Source of the DNA: Polysphondylium violaceum
Taxonomy: Eukaryota; Evosea; Eumycetozoa; Dictyosteliales; Dictyosteliaceae
NCBI GenBank assembly: GCA_000277445.1
Contig: AJWJ01000102.1
Span: forward strand, 1-56,551
Reading direction: 5' to 3'
DNA: 56,551 bases
This document shows, piece by piece, positions 33,664-44,087 of the stretch. Position 1 is the first letter of the stretch. Every line of letters begins with the position of its first letter. The notes under the pieces were generated by a model, which was given only the letters and a program-made list of their open reading frames with translations, ran no database searches and was not told the origin of the DNA. Both the position numbers and the translations under genes were made by a program.

Positions 33664-36093
33664 TTAATATAAATTCAAAGGAAGTTCTTTTACTTCTGCA
33701 GATAAAGATTTCTTTGCTTTTTTGAGAATTTCTAATTTGTAAATGCATTCGTTTCTCTTGGCCATAACGAGTTCGTTTTCTCTGAGGAGGTGCTCGACCA
33801 GATTTTCGTCATACAATTGGCTGACCAATTCTTTTTGGAGCACGTGTTTGGCTTTTTCGATGAGGGAGAGATTGATGATCTTCATGGTGTTTTCTTGGAC
33901 ATTGAATTGGGCAATGTTGTAGTAGGCCATCAAGAGGTTACGGAGCAAGTGGATCTGTCGTCGCTCGTCCTCAGTCATCGACTCGTCAAGTCCATACATT
34001 TCTTGGGGCTTTTGGTGGTGTTTGTGGTGGGGGTTATTATGTACATTGTTGGGGTTGGTAGTGTGGGGCTTGTCGGTGGTCTTCGAGCCACTGCCAAAGA
34101 TTCTGCTGAGGATGCCGCTGGATTGCTGGGCGGGTGGGGCGGGCTTGGGCTGCTCGTATTGGTATGAGTGGTCGTTGGTGTTGGCGGCGGCAGACATGAG
34201 TTTGTTCATCTCGACCAGATAGTTGGGATGAGATGTGTTGATAAAGTTGGACTCGGCATCCACGATGGAGGAGATCATTTCATTGGTGGGGTTGAGGAGC
34301 TTTCTGAGAACGTTGTTGGAGACCTCGACAATTCTGTCTCTGAGAACGGGGAAACGGGCCAATGTGTCAGATTCGACGTGAATGAGGATTCTGAGGAGTT
34401 CGTCGAGAACGAGTTCAGAGCAAATGAGGGCTGGCTCCTTGAGACGTTCGATCTGGCTCTTGATGAGCGAGTCAAAGGTTTTTTGCGGGATAAACATGGT
34501 GCTACGTAGACCCGAGGCGTTTCTGAGGGCCACACGGAGCTGTTGGTCGGTGAGCCATTCAAATGGCTTTTCCTTGTTTGCCTTAAAGGCTTTGGAAAAC
34601 ACATAACGAATTCTGGCACCGCCATTAATGTTGTCGGTGTTTAGTTCGTCATTGCCCTCGAGGTCTTGGGTAAACTGGGTGGCAAATTTGTTGAGATGTT
34701 GATAGAGAAGACGTTGTTTGTCAACTTGACGCTCGGGGATGGGGTCACCATACTTTTCGAGCTCTTGCTGATACTTTTTGATCAACTGCTTGATTTGGCT
34801 CTTGACCAGTGGGAATGTCTCACGGATGTGTTTGGTGAGGATTTTGTTGCACTTTTGGGCAAGATACTTGGTGCCTGCTTGATGGAGGATACGGTTGTAG
34901 ACTGGATGGCTCTCAAAAAACTTCATCTCGTCTTTGAGCATTGTGTGGATGGGTTTGTTAAGATTGATGTCGCTCTGGCTACGGTTGACCACGCCCACGA
35001 ATCCCAATTTCAAGGGAATAGTGTTGCCGAGCAAAATGTCCAAGGCGTCGGTACCCTTGTCCATAAGATCAATTTTAGTCAACACACCAATGGTTCTCTG
35101 ACCCAGTGGATCAATGTTTCTGGCCATTTGAATGGCATCCGATGTTACGATATCTTGGTTGGCTGAGGTGACAGCTAAAATGATACAGTTTGGATTCTGA
35201 ATATACTCTGTGATCATAGTTCTAATCTTTTCCTCGATGTTTAGTGCCTGATCGCCAATGGGCACTCTGGTGATGCCCGGTGTATCAACCAATGTCAATG
35301 GCACTACATTTGGTGAGTATATCTTCAAAACAATGGGTTCTGGTGAAATATCCTTGTTTGGTCCAGCAACTCTTGATGTCTCTGCTTCGATTTCTTGCTT
35401 AATACCTTCAAATGTAAATTTAATATTGCCTGTATGTCCAAACTCTCCCCATTCTTCTTGACCTTCACTTTTATTCAATTGTAAAATCAATGGTCTTCTT
35501 GTTACCAATCCTGATCCTAAGAGTGTTACAAATAATAATTAATAATCTCAGATATCTACAGTCCACGATATACGCTGCTACATACCTCTTGGTAAAAAGT
35601 CTCTTCCTACTAAATTCTCTAAAACACTAGATTTACCAGATGATTGACTGCCAATGACTACAATTTGTGGCAATGTAATTTCAGAGCCAATCAATGCGGC
35701 GTTCTCTTGTAATTTATTAATCACTGGTAATAAACTGTAGCCAACTACTTGATGATCATAATCATTTTTATACATTAAATTGGTTTTATTACTTGATGAA
35801 TAGGTTCTTGTTTGATAATTTAATTTATCAATTTCATTATCTTTGCTTAAATTATATTTATAAATATTATTGTTACTTGGTTTTTGTTGTTTTACATTAT
35901 TGCTGTTCTTAGTTCTAATTAAAATTCTGTTGTTGTTGTTATTATTATTGATATTACTGGTTTTATAATAGTATCTTTTGCTACGGCTGGTGTATTTACT
36001 CGCGGTAAGTAAGGAACTAACTACCAGTTGAGGGTTTGTTAAAACATGAGTTAACCCCGATTGTACGATTGCAGGGGATACCGATGTCAACAT
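33664..36093 (-). CDS. dymB: Dynamin family GTPase with mitochondrial-type N-terminus (DymB-like)
   Basis: Exons 35586-36093 and 33664-35516 (phase 1) give 786 aa. The N-terminal 100 residues ([20 protein letters not shown], then SRSKRYYYK) are basic, hydroxylated and Asn-rich, as in a mitochondrial presequence. GTPase motifs: G1 GSQSSGKSS at 148-156, the switch [13 protein letters not shown]3 DTPG at 247-250 and G4 TKID at 316-319. The stalk follows, with a low-complexity insert (about 620-680, [11 protein letters not shown]) in the B-insert place; there is no PH or Pro-rich domain; the GED is C-terminal (about 690-785). This fits mitochondrial-type dynamins and DymB of D. discoideum, which has a cleavable presequence; the symbol is therefore probable but not certain. 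Likely role: membrane scission of mitochondria or endolysosomes. Confidence 0.9.
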
Positions 36094-36484
36094 TCTATAT
36101 TACTATTCTATATATATCTATACTTGATGTCTATCTATTGTTTAATGCAAATGAATAAAAAAATCTTCACATTTAATAATAAAAAAAAAAAAATTTAACA
36201 AAAAAAAAAATGACAAAATGATGATGATCCACGATTTTTTCAACGAAACTTTTTTCATTATTTTTATCCATTCACACTCTTTTGCAGTTTTTTGATATAA
36301 CGTATATCCACAAATGATGTGTTGTCAATATTCATGTAAACAAGAATTCTCGTTTATTTCCAAGACTACTATATATGGACATTGGTTGATAGATTTATTT
36401 ATAGTGAGATATTTTACATATATATTATTTTACAAGATATCTATCTATTGATTTATATTCAATTTATTGAGTGTATATCTTGTT
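36094..36484. other. Intergenic spacer, no gene seen
   Basis: 391 nt of AT-rich DNA with A-tracts (36180-36210) between the dynamin start and the receptor stop. It must hold the dynamin promoter. Confidence 0.5.
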
Positions 36485-38525
36485 TTAACAAGAAGATGAA
36501 CCACCATCTTCTACACCAGATTCACCCGATCGTTGGGAATCAAAAGTCATTTTACCACTTGTTTTTTCTCCACCCCTTGTGACGGTACCCTTTTTAGAGC
36601 CATTGAGTGAATTTAGATTTGTGCCAGTGGTGGAATGGAAATCAGTCACACCCAATCTCACCAACAATGGTCTGATGTATCCGTTGTTGACTAGGATGGA
36701 TCTCAACCATATCTCTTTGGAATTGGATGAAGCTCCATAGATTAAAAAGAACAACACACCAAACAGTCTAGTGAAAAAGTAAAATGTAAAATAAGCGGCA
36801 TAGGGTGGACCTTTGGGTTTACAGCCAAAACTATTTCTATCATTACCTGGTTGCAATAGACACATCACATAGTCTTTCATTGAATCCTCAATAATATATT
36901 TATGGGTTTCATGATAGTAATTGAATGCAATCAAGTATAAAAATGATCCACCAATTAAAAATACACAGAGAAATGGTTTGATTTGAAGTGTTATAAAACT
37001 TCTATCTGTTGATACATTCTTTGATATCTAAGTAGTATTTAATAAGTATCTTTGTAATGATTTAATAAACTCGTTTCTAGACATATTACTTACTCTATAA
37101 ATTTCAATAATTACAACAACGATGCAACCAGCACCAATTAATAGAGCAATACCCAGTGGTAACCAAAATACATAATTAATAACAGTTCCACGGACCCAAC
37201 AACCTATTGTGCCTAGTCCAGATTCCACCCTGTGCATTCCTAGCGGGATAATTAATAATAAGAGTGAAAATGATGTGTTAAAGATTACAAAGTATCTAAA
37301 CTTTATAATCTTTATCCTCTTTATAACAGAAAGGAGGCAAATAGCCATCGTAGTCCACCACAACACACCATTGCACACTGCCAAATGAAATAGTGAGCCA
37401 GTTACACTACAGCTAGCATCACTTTGAACTGCAAATCTTCCTTCCTCGGGACACAACACCTTTTTGTATCCAATAGAGTATGTCACGATATCCATTAGAT
37501 TCATTAGAAATACACTGGTACAAAATGCTACAATACAGTATGTGTATTTATTTGGACGTCTATTCAAGAATCCAAATGTAATGACATTATATATACAACA
37601 ACAAAACGAAATCGTTGATACAATCTTTGACATGGTGTAAAATCGACTCCACTGCTTATCATCGTAAAATGGTGCGGGACATGGCAACACACAATTGAGT
37701 GCGCCCAGATAAGTGTACCCCTTGGAGGGGGCGTATTGGGGATCCGATTGGTTTTTGGCGATCAGAGGATAGGGACAAAATATAGGGGCTGGTGTATTTT
37801 CCTCGGATGATGAGGTACTGGCTGTGGGATCAGTACAAGCAACCTCGTACGAAGCCGGTCCTCCAAAGGGACGGAGATCATAGTATGTTGCCACACTCGG
37901 ATAAACTCGTTCATCCGAGCAATTGAATATAGGATTATTTACAATACCACATGTAGTGGTAATATTTACACAAACAGATCTACATAATTTTGATTCCAAT
38001 GCAATGGGGGTTACAGTGATATTGGATGGTGTCATGACACATCTACCTAGAAATCTTTCACAAACTGCTTTGATTGCATTTCCCAACACTGGTGCACATG
38101 CTTGAACTGTTCCCAGTTGTGTTAAAATCGATTGAATAGTTGCTCTACTCACTTGTTGAGTATCATTTGGGTTTGAATATATTGAACCTGTTGGAGGAAA
38201 TTTGATTAGATATTTTGGACCTTTGGAAATTCCCAAGTCAATCAAAATGGACAAAAAAAAAAAGATATTTTTTTTTTTGCCGGACTAGGTAATAAACAAG
38301 AATTTTTAAATGTATTTTATAACATTTTACCGATTGATTATTTGTTTATTATTATTATGGTTAATACATACCGGGATCAACAAGTTTAGACTCACATAAA
38401 GGTTGTCCAGCTACATCTCCAATATAGGGAGAACAAACACCATTTGGATTTACTGGTAAAATAATTTGACAATAAATAAATGACAAATAAAAGAGTATAA
38501 GGATTATTGAGAATTTTACAATCAT
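36485..38525 (-). CDS. Frizzled/smoothened-like seven-transmembrane receptor
   Basis: Exons 38372-38525, 37094-38220 and 36485-37027 (phases 1 and 0) give 607 aa. Exon 1 holds the signal peptide (FSIILILFYLSFIYC) and the first cysteines of a frizzled-type Cys-rich domain (VCSPYIGDVAGQPLCES); exon 2 continues it (CAPVLGNAIKAVCERFLGRC, CRSVCVNITTTC). The acceptor used here lies in TTCCAAAG, since the upstream AG gives an early stop. A PAPFYDDKQW linker precedes seven membrane helices (about 225-560) with CNGVLWWTTMAICLLSV in the third and an extracellular CSVTGSLFH loop, as in family F receptors. The cytoplasmic tail is short, Ser/Gly-rich and ends SSSC. Dictyostelids encode many such fsl genes; ligands are unknown. 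Confidence 0.92.
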
Positions 38526-39355
38526 ATTATTGCTTTATCCTTCATAGAGAAAGAGATACAAAAAAAAAAATTATATATTTATAAATAAACTCTATTTAGG
38601 GTGTTTTATTTTTAAACCAATTTTGAGTATCGATAGGATTCTCTATTCTTTCCTTCATCAATAGAGTTTTAGCAGTTATTTTTTTATTTTATTTTTTTAT
38701 TATTTACTATTTATTATTTTTTTATTTTGTTTTCAATCACCAATAATTAAATATCGTGATGGGGCTTTGATGTTGGAAAGTGGGAACTCAGAACTTTTAT
38801 CGTAAAGAGGAGGGCATTAATAATATAATATAGTCTCTGAAACTAAACAATCACCTTTTTTTTTTGATTGGATTAAAAATATAAATTATCGGGCGGCTTT
38901 AATGTTTTTTTATATTTTCAGAGAATATTTTAGAGAGTTCCCATCACAGGCAAAATTTTTTTTATAAAAAAAATCTTTTCAAATGCCAGCCCAGCCACTG
39001 CACTTATGCTCATCACACCAATGGTTGTTTTTTAATCATAAAAAAAAGACCAGCTCTAAAACTGAATAATAATAGAATGTGCAAAGAGAAGGTTCGAATG
39101 AGACTTCATCACAACAAAGAAATACGGAATAATTGTGCAGTAAAGAAAAACCAAATACCGTAAATTGGTCATTACCGTTATTTCTCACAAGACGGTCATT
39201 TTAAAATTTTTATTTTAAAATATCTTTTTTTTTTAACTCCGATCAAAAAAACTCTGTTCGTGAGACTTTTTTTTTTTTGTGTAAAGATTTGTTTTATTTA
39301 TTTATGTACAAGAGGAAAGTTTTGTATTTCAAATTTATATTATATAGTATTATTA
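38526..39355. other. Intergenic region with inverted repeats, no gene seen
   Basis: 830 nt. Two GGGAACTC/GAGTTCCC-type segments (about 38780 and 38935) are inverted with respect to each other. Near 39120-39200 GAAATACGG and CCGTTATTTC can pair, and GGTCATTACCGT and CGGTCATT recur. These may form RNA hairpins but no known ncRNA was recognised. The first part is the receptor promoter. Confidence 0.45.
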
Positions 39356-40901
39356 TTATTTTACAGTTGATTTTCTTTTCTTTTTGGGTGAGAAATTAAT
39401 TGAATGTGATAATTTTTTAATTCCTTTTTTAAGACCCCTTAGTTTGAATTGACGAAGCTTTGTTAATTCTTTTTCTTCGCTTTCTAGATGTAAAGATAAT
39501 AATATTTTGATTTTTTGTATAATTTCATTACATGATTGCATATTTACCAACATTGGCGCTTCAACAATTGATCCATATGTTAATGATCCACCTTTATTTT
39601 CATAATACTAATATAACGAAAGAGTTAATAAATAAATAATTAAACAAAAAACAATAATAAATAATTACCATTTCTATATCAGAATTAAAAAGTGATAAAG
39701 ATTGTTTTAAATCTATAAATTGTGAAGTTACATTTACTACTAGTTTTTGATTACTTTGACAATCTGAAACTGAGTTTTCCAATTCTTGAACAACATTTTT
39801 GATTTTATCAATCACATGATCATCTTCTATAGTTGTTGGTACAACTTGTTCTTTAGAGAAAACATTTGTCAATTGATTATAAATGAATTTGTATGCAAAT
39901 GAGCCTAATGTCAATAAAGACATTGCCAATACTTCAGGTGCATTCTTTTCTTTCATGCTCGTTAGAATATCTTTGATTTTCTCTAATGATATTTCATATT
40001 TATCTAAAAATTGTTGAAACTTTTTCATCACTCTATTTCCACTACAAATACAAACTTGAATTGATTCAATAGAGCTATTAACCATATCAATTAATTCTTG
40101 CTCATTTTCCAAGTTCATTGATTTAAAATTTTCTATGCAAAAGAATTATATATTAATATTAGACAATTAAAAACTATACTGTCACTACTTACCAACCAAT
40201 TCATAAAATTGATTCGTTGTATTGTTACAATAGATTTCCAATTGCTCAACATTCTCCTCCATAATTACTTTTATATCTGAAACAATATCAATAATAACTT
40301 TACTAGTTGGACAATCTTTTAAATCTGATTTTGTACTTTCCAACAATATTGAGAATGAAGATAACATTGGCTTTAAAACTGATGAGCTAGATGATGAGGA
40401 TGAGAGGGTGAGGGTTGATGTCGTATAGCTACCCATAGAATCTGTACTCTTACTAACAGAAATATATCTCATAGAGGCTATGTTATTATTATTATTTTGA
40501 ATTGTTAAAGTTGTTGATGCACAATTGGCAGTTGATCCGCTATTATTATTTGTTTGATTTCCCGACACTATTGGTGTTTGGGTTGAATTACTACTATTAT
40601 TATTATTATTATGATAATGATAATGATGATGATGTTCAATAATAATTGTTTTATTATGACTATTGACGACATTATCTTTGATAGTAGTATTCACACTATT
40701 CTCTGTTGTTACAATGAATGAATTTTCTTTATCATCTTTAGTTTCCTCTTCCTCTTTTATAGTTGTAAAAGTTTGTTTTTGATGATAGGTATTATTATTA
40801 TTATTGTTTTCCAAAGTACCATTTGATGGTACTAAACAATTGGTTGTAGTGGTACAAATACTACTACTTATAGTAGTATTATTAGTATTATTACTCTTCA
40901 T
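39356..40901 (-). CDS. Uncharacterised helical protein with Asn/Ser/Thr-rich N-terminus
   Basis: Exons 40193-40901, 39669-40132 and 39356-39607 (phases 1 and 0) give 474 aa. The first 195 residues are Asn/Ser/Thr low complexity with a His cluster (EHHHHYHYHNNNNN). The rest is predicted mostly helical: KVIIDIVSDIKVIMEENVEQ, then KIKDILTSMKEK, a hydrophobic centre (VLAMSLLTLGSFAYKFIYN) and further charged helices ending in a basic tail (SPKKKRKSTVK, a possible nuclear signal). No family was recognised. The next gene upstream also has helices around a hydrophobic centre, so the two could be distant duplicates. Confidence 0.8.
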
Positions 40902-41479
40902 GAAAGATATAGATATCTATTGTATGTGTTGTTGATTGAAATTAGAAAAAGAAGACAGAAAGATCCCCAATTAGATGTCTTTTTTTTTACAAAAAAAAAA
41001 AAATCTTTTAATGTGCCCCAACGAGATGTAGGGCGAAAAAAGGGAGGAAAAAATTTTATGAAAAAATCATTCCAAGAACATCAAATCACACATAGATCTT
41101 TGCCAATTTTTTAGCCCTCCACAAAATATCTAAAAAAGTGAAAAAAATAATTTTAAAAAAAATAAATAATCTTTATTGGTTGTTTTGATGTGTAAAGAAG
41201 AATGTAAACAGCACTTGTTTGTATTCATCTTGTTGTGTGTGGCAGTGAAAGGTCACCCCCACTTGCATGCTATATACACCTTGTATGAAAATATCCCAAA
41301 AATGTGATCACAATAATTGTGTTTCTAATTTATGTGTGTGAACTTCATTGCCAAGGAAAAATAAATTTTGTAAAAAAAGGGGAAAATCGGACGGAAGAGA
41401 CGGTTGCTCTCTATTAACTCTGAGTGATAAAAAATGAGGGGGTTGCTATAAAAATATTGAGAAAAAACAAAGACTCGCA
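40902..41479. other. Intergenic region, no gene seen
   Basis: 578 nt between two minus-strand genes. A GC-richer patch near 41245-41265 (GGTCACCCCCACTTGCATGC) includes a G-box-like CACCCCCAC and a GCATGC palindrome; it probably belongs to the promoter of the gene ending at 39356. Confidence 0.5.
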
Positions 41480-42334
41480 TTAAAGACAAGTGATTGTTGA
41501 GCTTTTGAAAGGAAACACGGGAAATTGCATAGAGTTGTAGGATCTGTTTACACTGTCCAAAGCTAAACAAATTAATTCAATGTCTGGCCAAAACTTTTCT
41601 ACTTTGTCCATGAACCAACTTTGATCGGCGAGTTGGATCTTTGTTAAAAGTTTGAGTAAATAGAGTCTAACAGATTCAAGATGGTCTCTTTGACCCTCCA
41701 TTTCCTTGAGAGCTTGATCGGTGTTGATGCTGTAATTTAAAATTTCTCTAGCTTGTTGATTTAATCGATTTCTGTGTTCTTGTTGTTGGGCACTCAATGA
41801 GTTTCTATTATTATTACTGCTGGTGTTACTAACCATATGAAAAGCAAAGCTGACTACATTTGAAAGATAACCACCACTACCACCACCGGCCAATTGATCT
41901 TGTGATTCCCATTGTTTTGTTAAAATTTGCACCATGGAGTCTACATTGGATTGACAATGGTGCATGCAAGATACAAACTCCTTTAATAATTCTGTACATT
42001 GTTGTGGTAAGTCTTTAATGGTGTTGATACTGGAGCGAAGAAATAATTCAATTCTTTTAATGTTTCTATCCAATTCGAAATTGGTTTTAAAAGAATGAAC
42101 ACTTTTGTTTAAATGGCCCATAGCAAAACACAAGCTTTTATGATACATATAGATTGAATGATGAGTGTTTTCAAACAAAGAGATAGTGCGGATACAAATC
42201 TCTTTAACATCCAATGAAACGTGTGGGTCGTTTTTAAAGGTTGATAAGTCTTGAATGATCTTTTGATTGAGGTTCATTAATCCCTCAATAGAAGAATCAT
42301 TCATAAACGATTCTAAAACATGGTCAAGAACCAT
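41480..42334 (-). CDS. Uncharacterised helical protein
   Basis: Single exon, 284 aa, ATG at 42334. The sequence is helical throughout: MVLDHVLESFMNDSSIEGLM, CTELLKEFVSCMHHCQSNVD, then a Gly-rich loop (AGGGSGG) with a hydrophobic stretch (YLSNVVSFAFHMVS), an Asn/Gln-rich insert, and more helices (LKEMEGQRDHLESVRLYLLK). No signal peptide, no recognisable domain. The helix-hydrophobic centre-helix layout resembles the neighbouring gene at 39356-40901. Function unknown. Confidence 0.8.
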   Translation of the reverse strand: MVLDHVLESFMNDSSIEGLMNLNQKIIQDLSTFKNDPHVSLDVKEICIRTISLFENTHHSIYMYHKSLCFAMGHLNKSVHSFKTNFELDRNIKRIELFLRSSINTIKDLPQQCTELLKEFVSCMHHCQSNVDSMVQILTKQWESQDQLAGGGSGGYLSNVVSFAFHMVSNTSSNNNRNSLSAQQQEHRNRLNQQAREILNYSINTDQALKEMEGQRDHLESVRLYLLKLLTKIQLADQSWFMDKVEKFWPDIELICLALDSVNRSYNSMQFPVFPFKSSTITCL

Positions 42335-42768
42335 TGTTAATTGGGTTTAAATATATAATATATATATAAAACAATATATTATGACTACTATAGGTGTTAT
42401 TAGTTTGATTAATTGTGTAAATTGAACAACACCACAATCAAATTCATATAAGGAGCAAAAATTTTTCTAAAAAAAAAAATAAAAAATTAAAAAAAAATAA
42501 AATAAAAATATTGATTTTTTTTCTTCCAAAATTTTCATTGAAATTTGTTGTTCACAGCTTCTATCTTCTATCTTTTTATCGCACCATTCTTTCCCCAGTG
42601 TTCCTTTTTTGTGTTTAAAAAAAACTAAAATGTTCCTATTTAATCGAGAAGTGGAAATTTTTAGTAAAAGATTTTACTATATTTTTAAAATAATAATAGT
42701 TTTGAAAAATAAAAGAAATCTCACACTATCTCTTTGCTTGTAGGTAATCATGATTATTTTATTTTATT
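42335..42768. other. Intergenic spacer, no gene seen
   Basis: 434 nt of A/T-rich DNA with TATATATATA (about 42355) just upstream of the helical-protein ATG. Confidence 0.5.
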
Positions 42769-43746
42769 TTAACAAATTTCAATGAGTTTATCTAAAAGAG
42801 ACTCATATTCATCTTTATAGAATTGAAGGTTTTTTACATGTCCACCTTTTTCAAACACCTTTTCAATCACTATTGAATTGTCAATGACCTGATTATTTGC
42901 TTTTGTTGTTCTAATTCTTTCAGCAAATTGACATACTTCTCTGTAATCGATAATATCATCTTCTTTATTTGATACTACGATAAAATTACATTTCATCTAT
43001 AGATATTATTGGATTTAGTAAATTACATATAGTTTGAAATTTAAAAAATACACTTACTTCAGATAACCAAAATAGTCTATCTGTTTGATTCCATCTTTTA
43101 CTAAAAACATATTTCAACAAAATCAAAGGTCTAATGCGTTTGGGACCATGGTTAACAATAGCTGAATGAAAAGCATGTTTCATACTCTTGAACGTAGATG
43201 ATGGGCCGCAATCCAAGAAGATACCTTTGATCAACGGAATCACTTGTGGATAAAATTTATGAATAATTTCAATAGAAAAAGAAAAGGTACATGTTCCTCC
43301 ATTTGAAAATTGATGAAGTAGAATTGTTTTACATTCAGGATGTCTTTTTATGTATTCCCCAATTTGATAACCAAGTCTGATACCCTTTTTTTTTACCACA
43401 ATCAATGTGGGATCACTAATTTGATTGTTAAACCCATTGTTAATTAATTTCCTTTTTAAAATAAATTTACAGGTATGATAAATAAAATCTTACAATGGTG
43501 TTTGAGCAGAAAAAGCATTACATCCTTTACTCAACCAGGTATTGATATATTTGGCTAAAATAGGTCTGGGGGCACCCATCCAACCATATAAAATAACTAA
43601 GCTCTTTGAATGGTCAATTTCTATTAAAGGTAAAAAAGCAATTGTTAATACAATATGAGCATTATTTATTTATAATTAAAATTACCATTTTGGTCGTTTG
43701 GTGTTGAATAAAAACACTTAGTTTTCTCCAAGTTTGGATATTTCAT
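42769..43746 (-). CDS. TMEM53/DUF829 family alpha/beta-hydrolase-like protein
   Basis: Four exons, 43686-43746, 43494-43620, 43058-43415 and 42769-42996, all in phase, give 257 aa. Family marks: LVILYGWMGAPRPILAKYIN after the first strand, LLHQFSNGGTCTF (nucleophile elbow with Ser in F-S-N-G-G), GIFLDCGPS, VVSNKEDDIIDY (acidic residue) and a final H in GGHVKNLQFYKDEY. This is the layout of TMEM53/DUF829 proteins, which look like serine hydrolases but lack a known substrate. The first exon encodes a polar N-terminus without a signal peptide. The elbow is FSNGG rather than GxSxG, as is normal for this family. Confidence 0.85.
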
Positions 43747-43855
43747 TTTACTTATCGTATTAATTAAGTAAAGTTTTTCTATTTTTGTATTTATACTGAA
43801 AAACTATACCCCCTCCACAATTTTTTCCAGATATTTAAAAATTTTTTTTTATTTT

Positions 43856-43924
43856 GCTAAGAGTTATAGTTCTAATATTATAACTTATCTGCTAAGAGTT
43901 ATAGATATAATATTATAACTTATT
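43856..43924. repeat. Tandem duplication of a 35-bp dyad element
   Basis: Two adjacent copies start GCTAAGAGTTATAG and end AATATTATAACTTAT, differing by a few bases. Each copy holds AGTTATA and TATAACT, an inverted repeat. It lies 110-180 nt upstream of the hydrolase ATG. Confidence 0.85.
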
Positions 43925-44017
43925 CTATTCTCGTTTTAAATCTTTTATGGCGAATAAATAATTTTTTTTATTTCCAAAAATCTCAATGAGTTTCTGAAAG
44001 TGTTCATATATCCAAAA

Positions 44018-44056
44018 AAGTCTAGACTTAAAAGGACAACTCAGACTTAAGTCTGA
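44018..44056. repeat. Two perfect palindromes sharing one hexamer
   Basis: AAGTCTAGACTT (44018-44029) and TCAGACTTAAGTCTGA (44041-44056) are both perfect palindromes. The first joins the hexamer AAGTCT to its complement head to head; the second joins AGACTT to AAGTCT in the opposite arrangement, so four hexamer copies lie within 39 bp. They fall in the presumed 3' untranslated region of the TFIIIC90 gene. Confidence 0.85.
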
Positions 44057-44087
44057 AAATTAAAAAGGATGAACACATTTTTGTAGT

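Larger units (their letters stand above)
43747..44087. promoter_or_regulatory. Short spacer packed with dyad-symmetric elements
   Basis: 341 nt between the hydrolase start and the TFIIIC90 stop (both minus). It contains a 35-bp tandem duplication (43856-43924) and two perfect palindromes (44018-44029, 44041-44056) built of the same hexamer. It acts both as the hydrolase promoter and as the 3' region of TFIIIC90; what the symmetric elements do is unknown. Confidence 0.5.

Noticed and set aside
33441-33725. Plus-strand frame next to the dynamin 3' end
   Set aside because: Low complexity, overlaps the dynamin end, and no domain or start context supports it.
39085-39110. GGTTCGAAT, like a tRNA T-loop
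   Set aside because: No acceptor stem, D arm or anticodon arm can be built around it; no tRNA was found elsewhere either.
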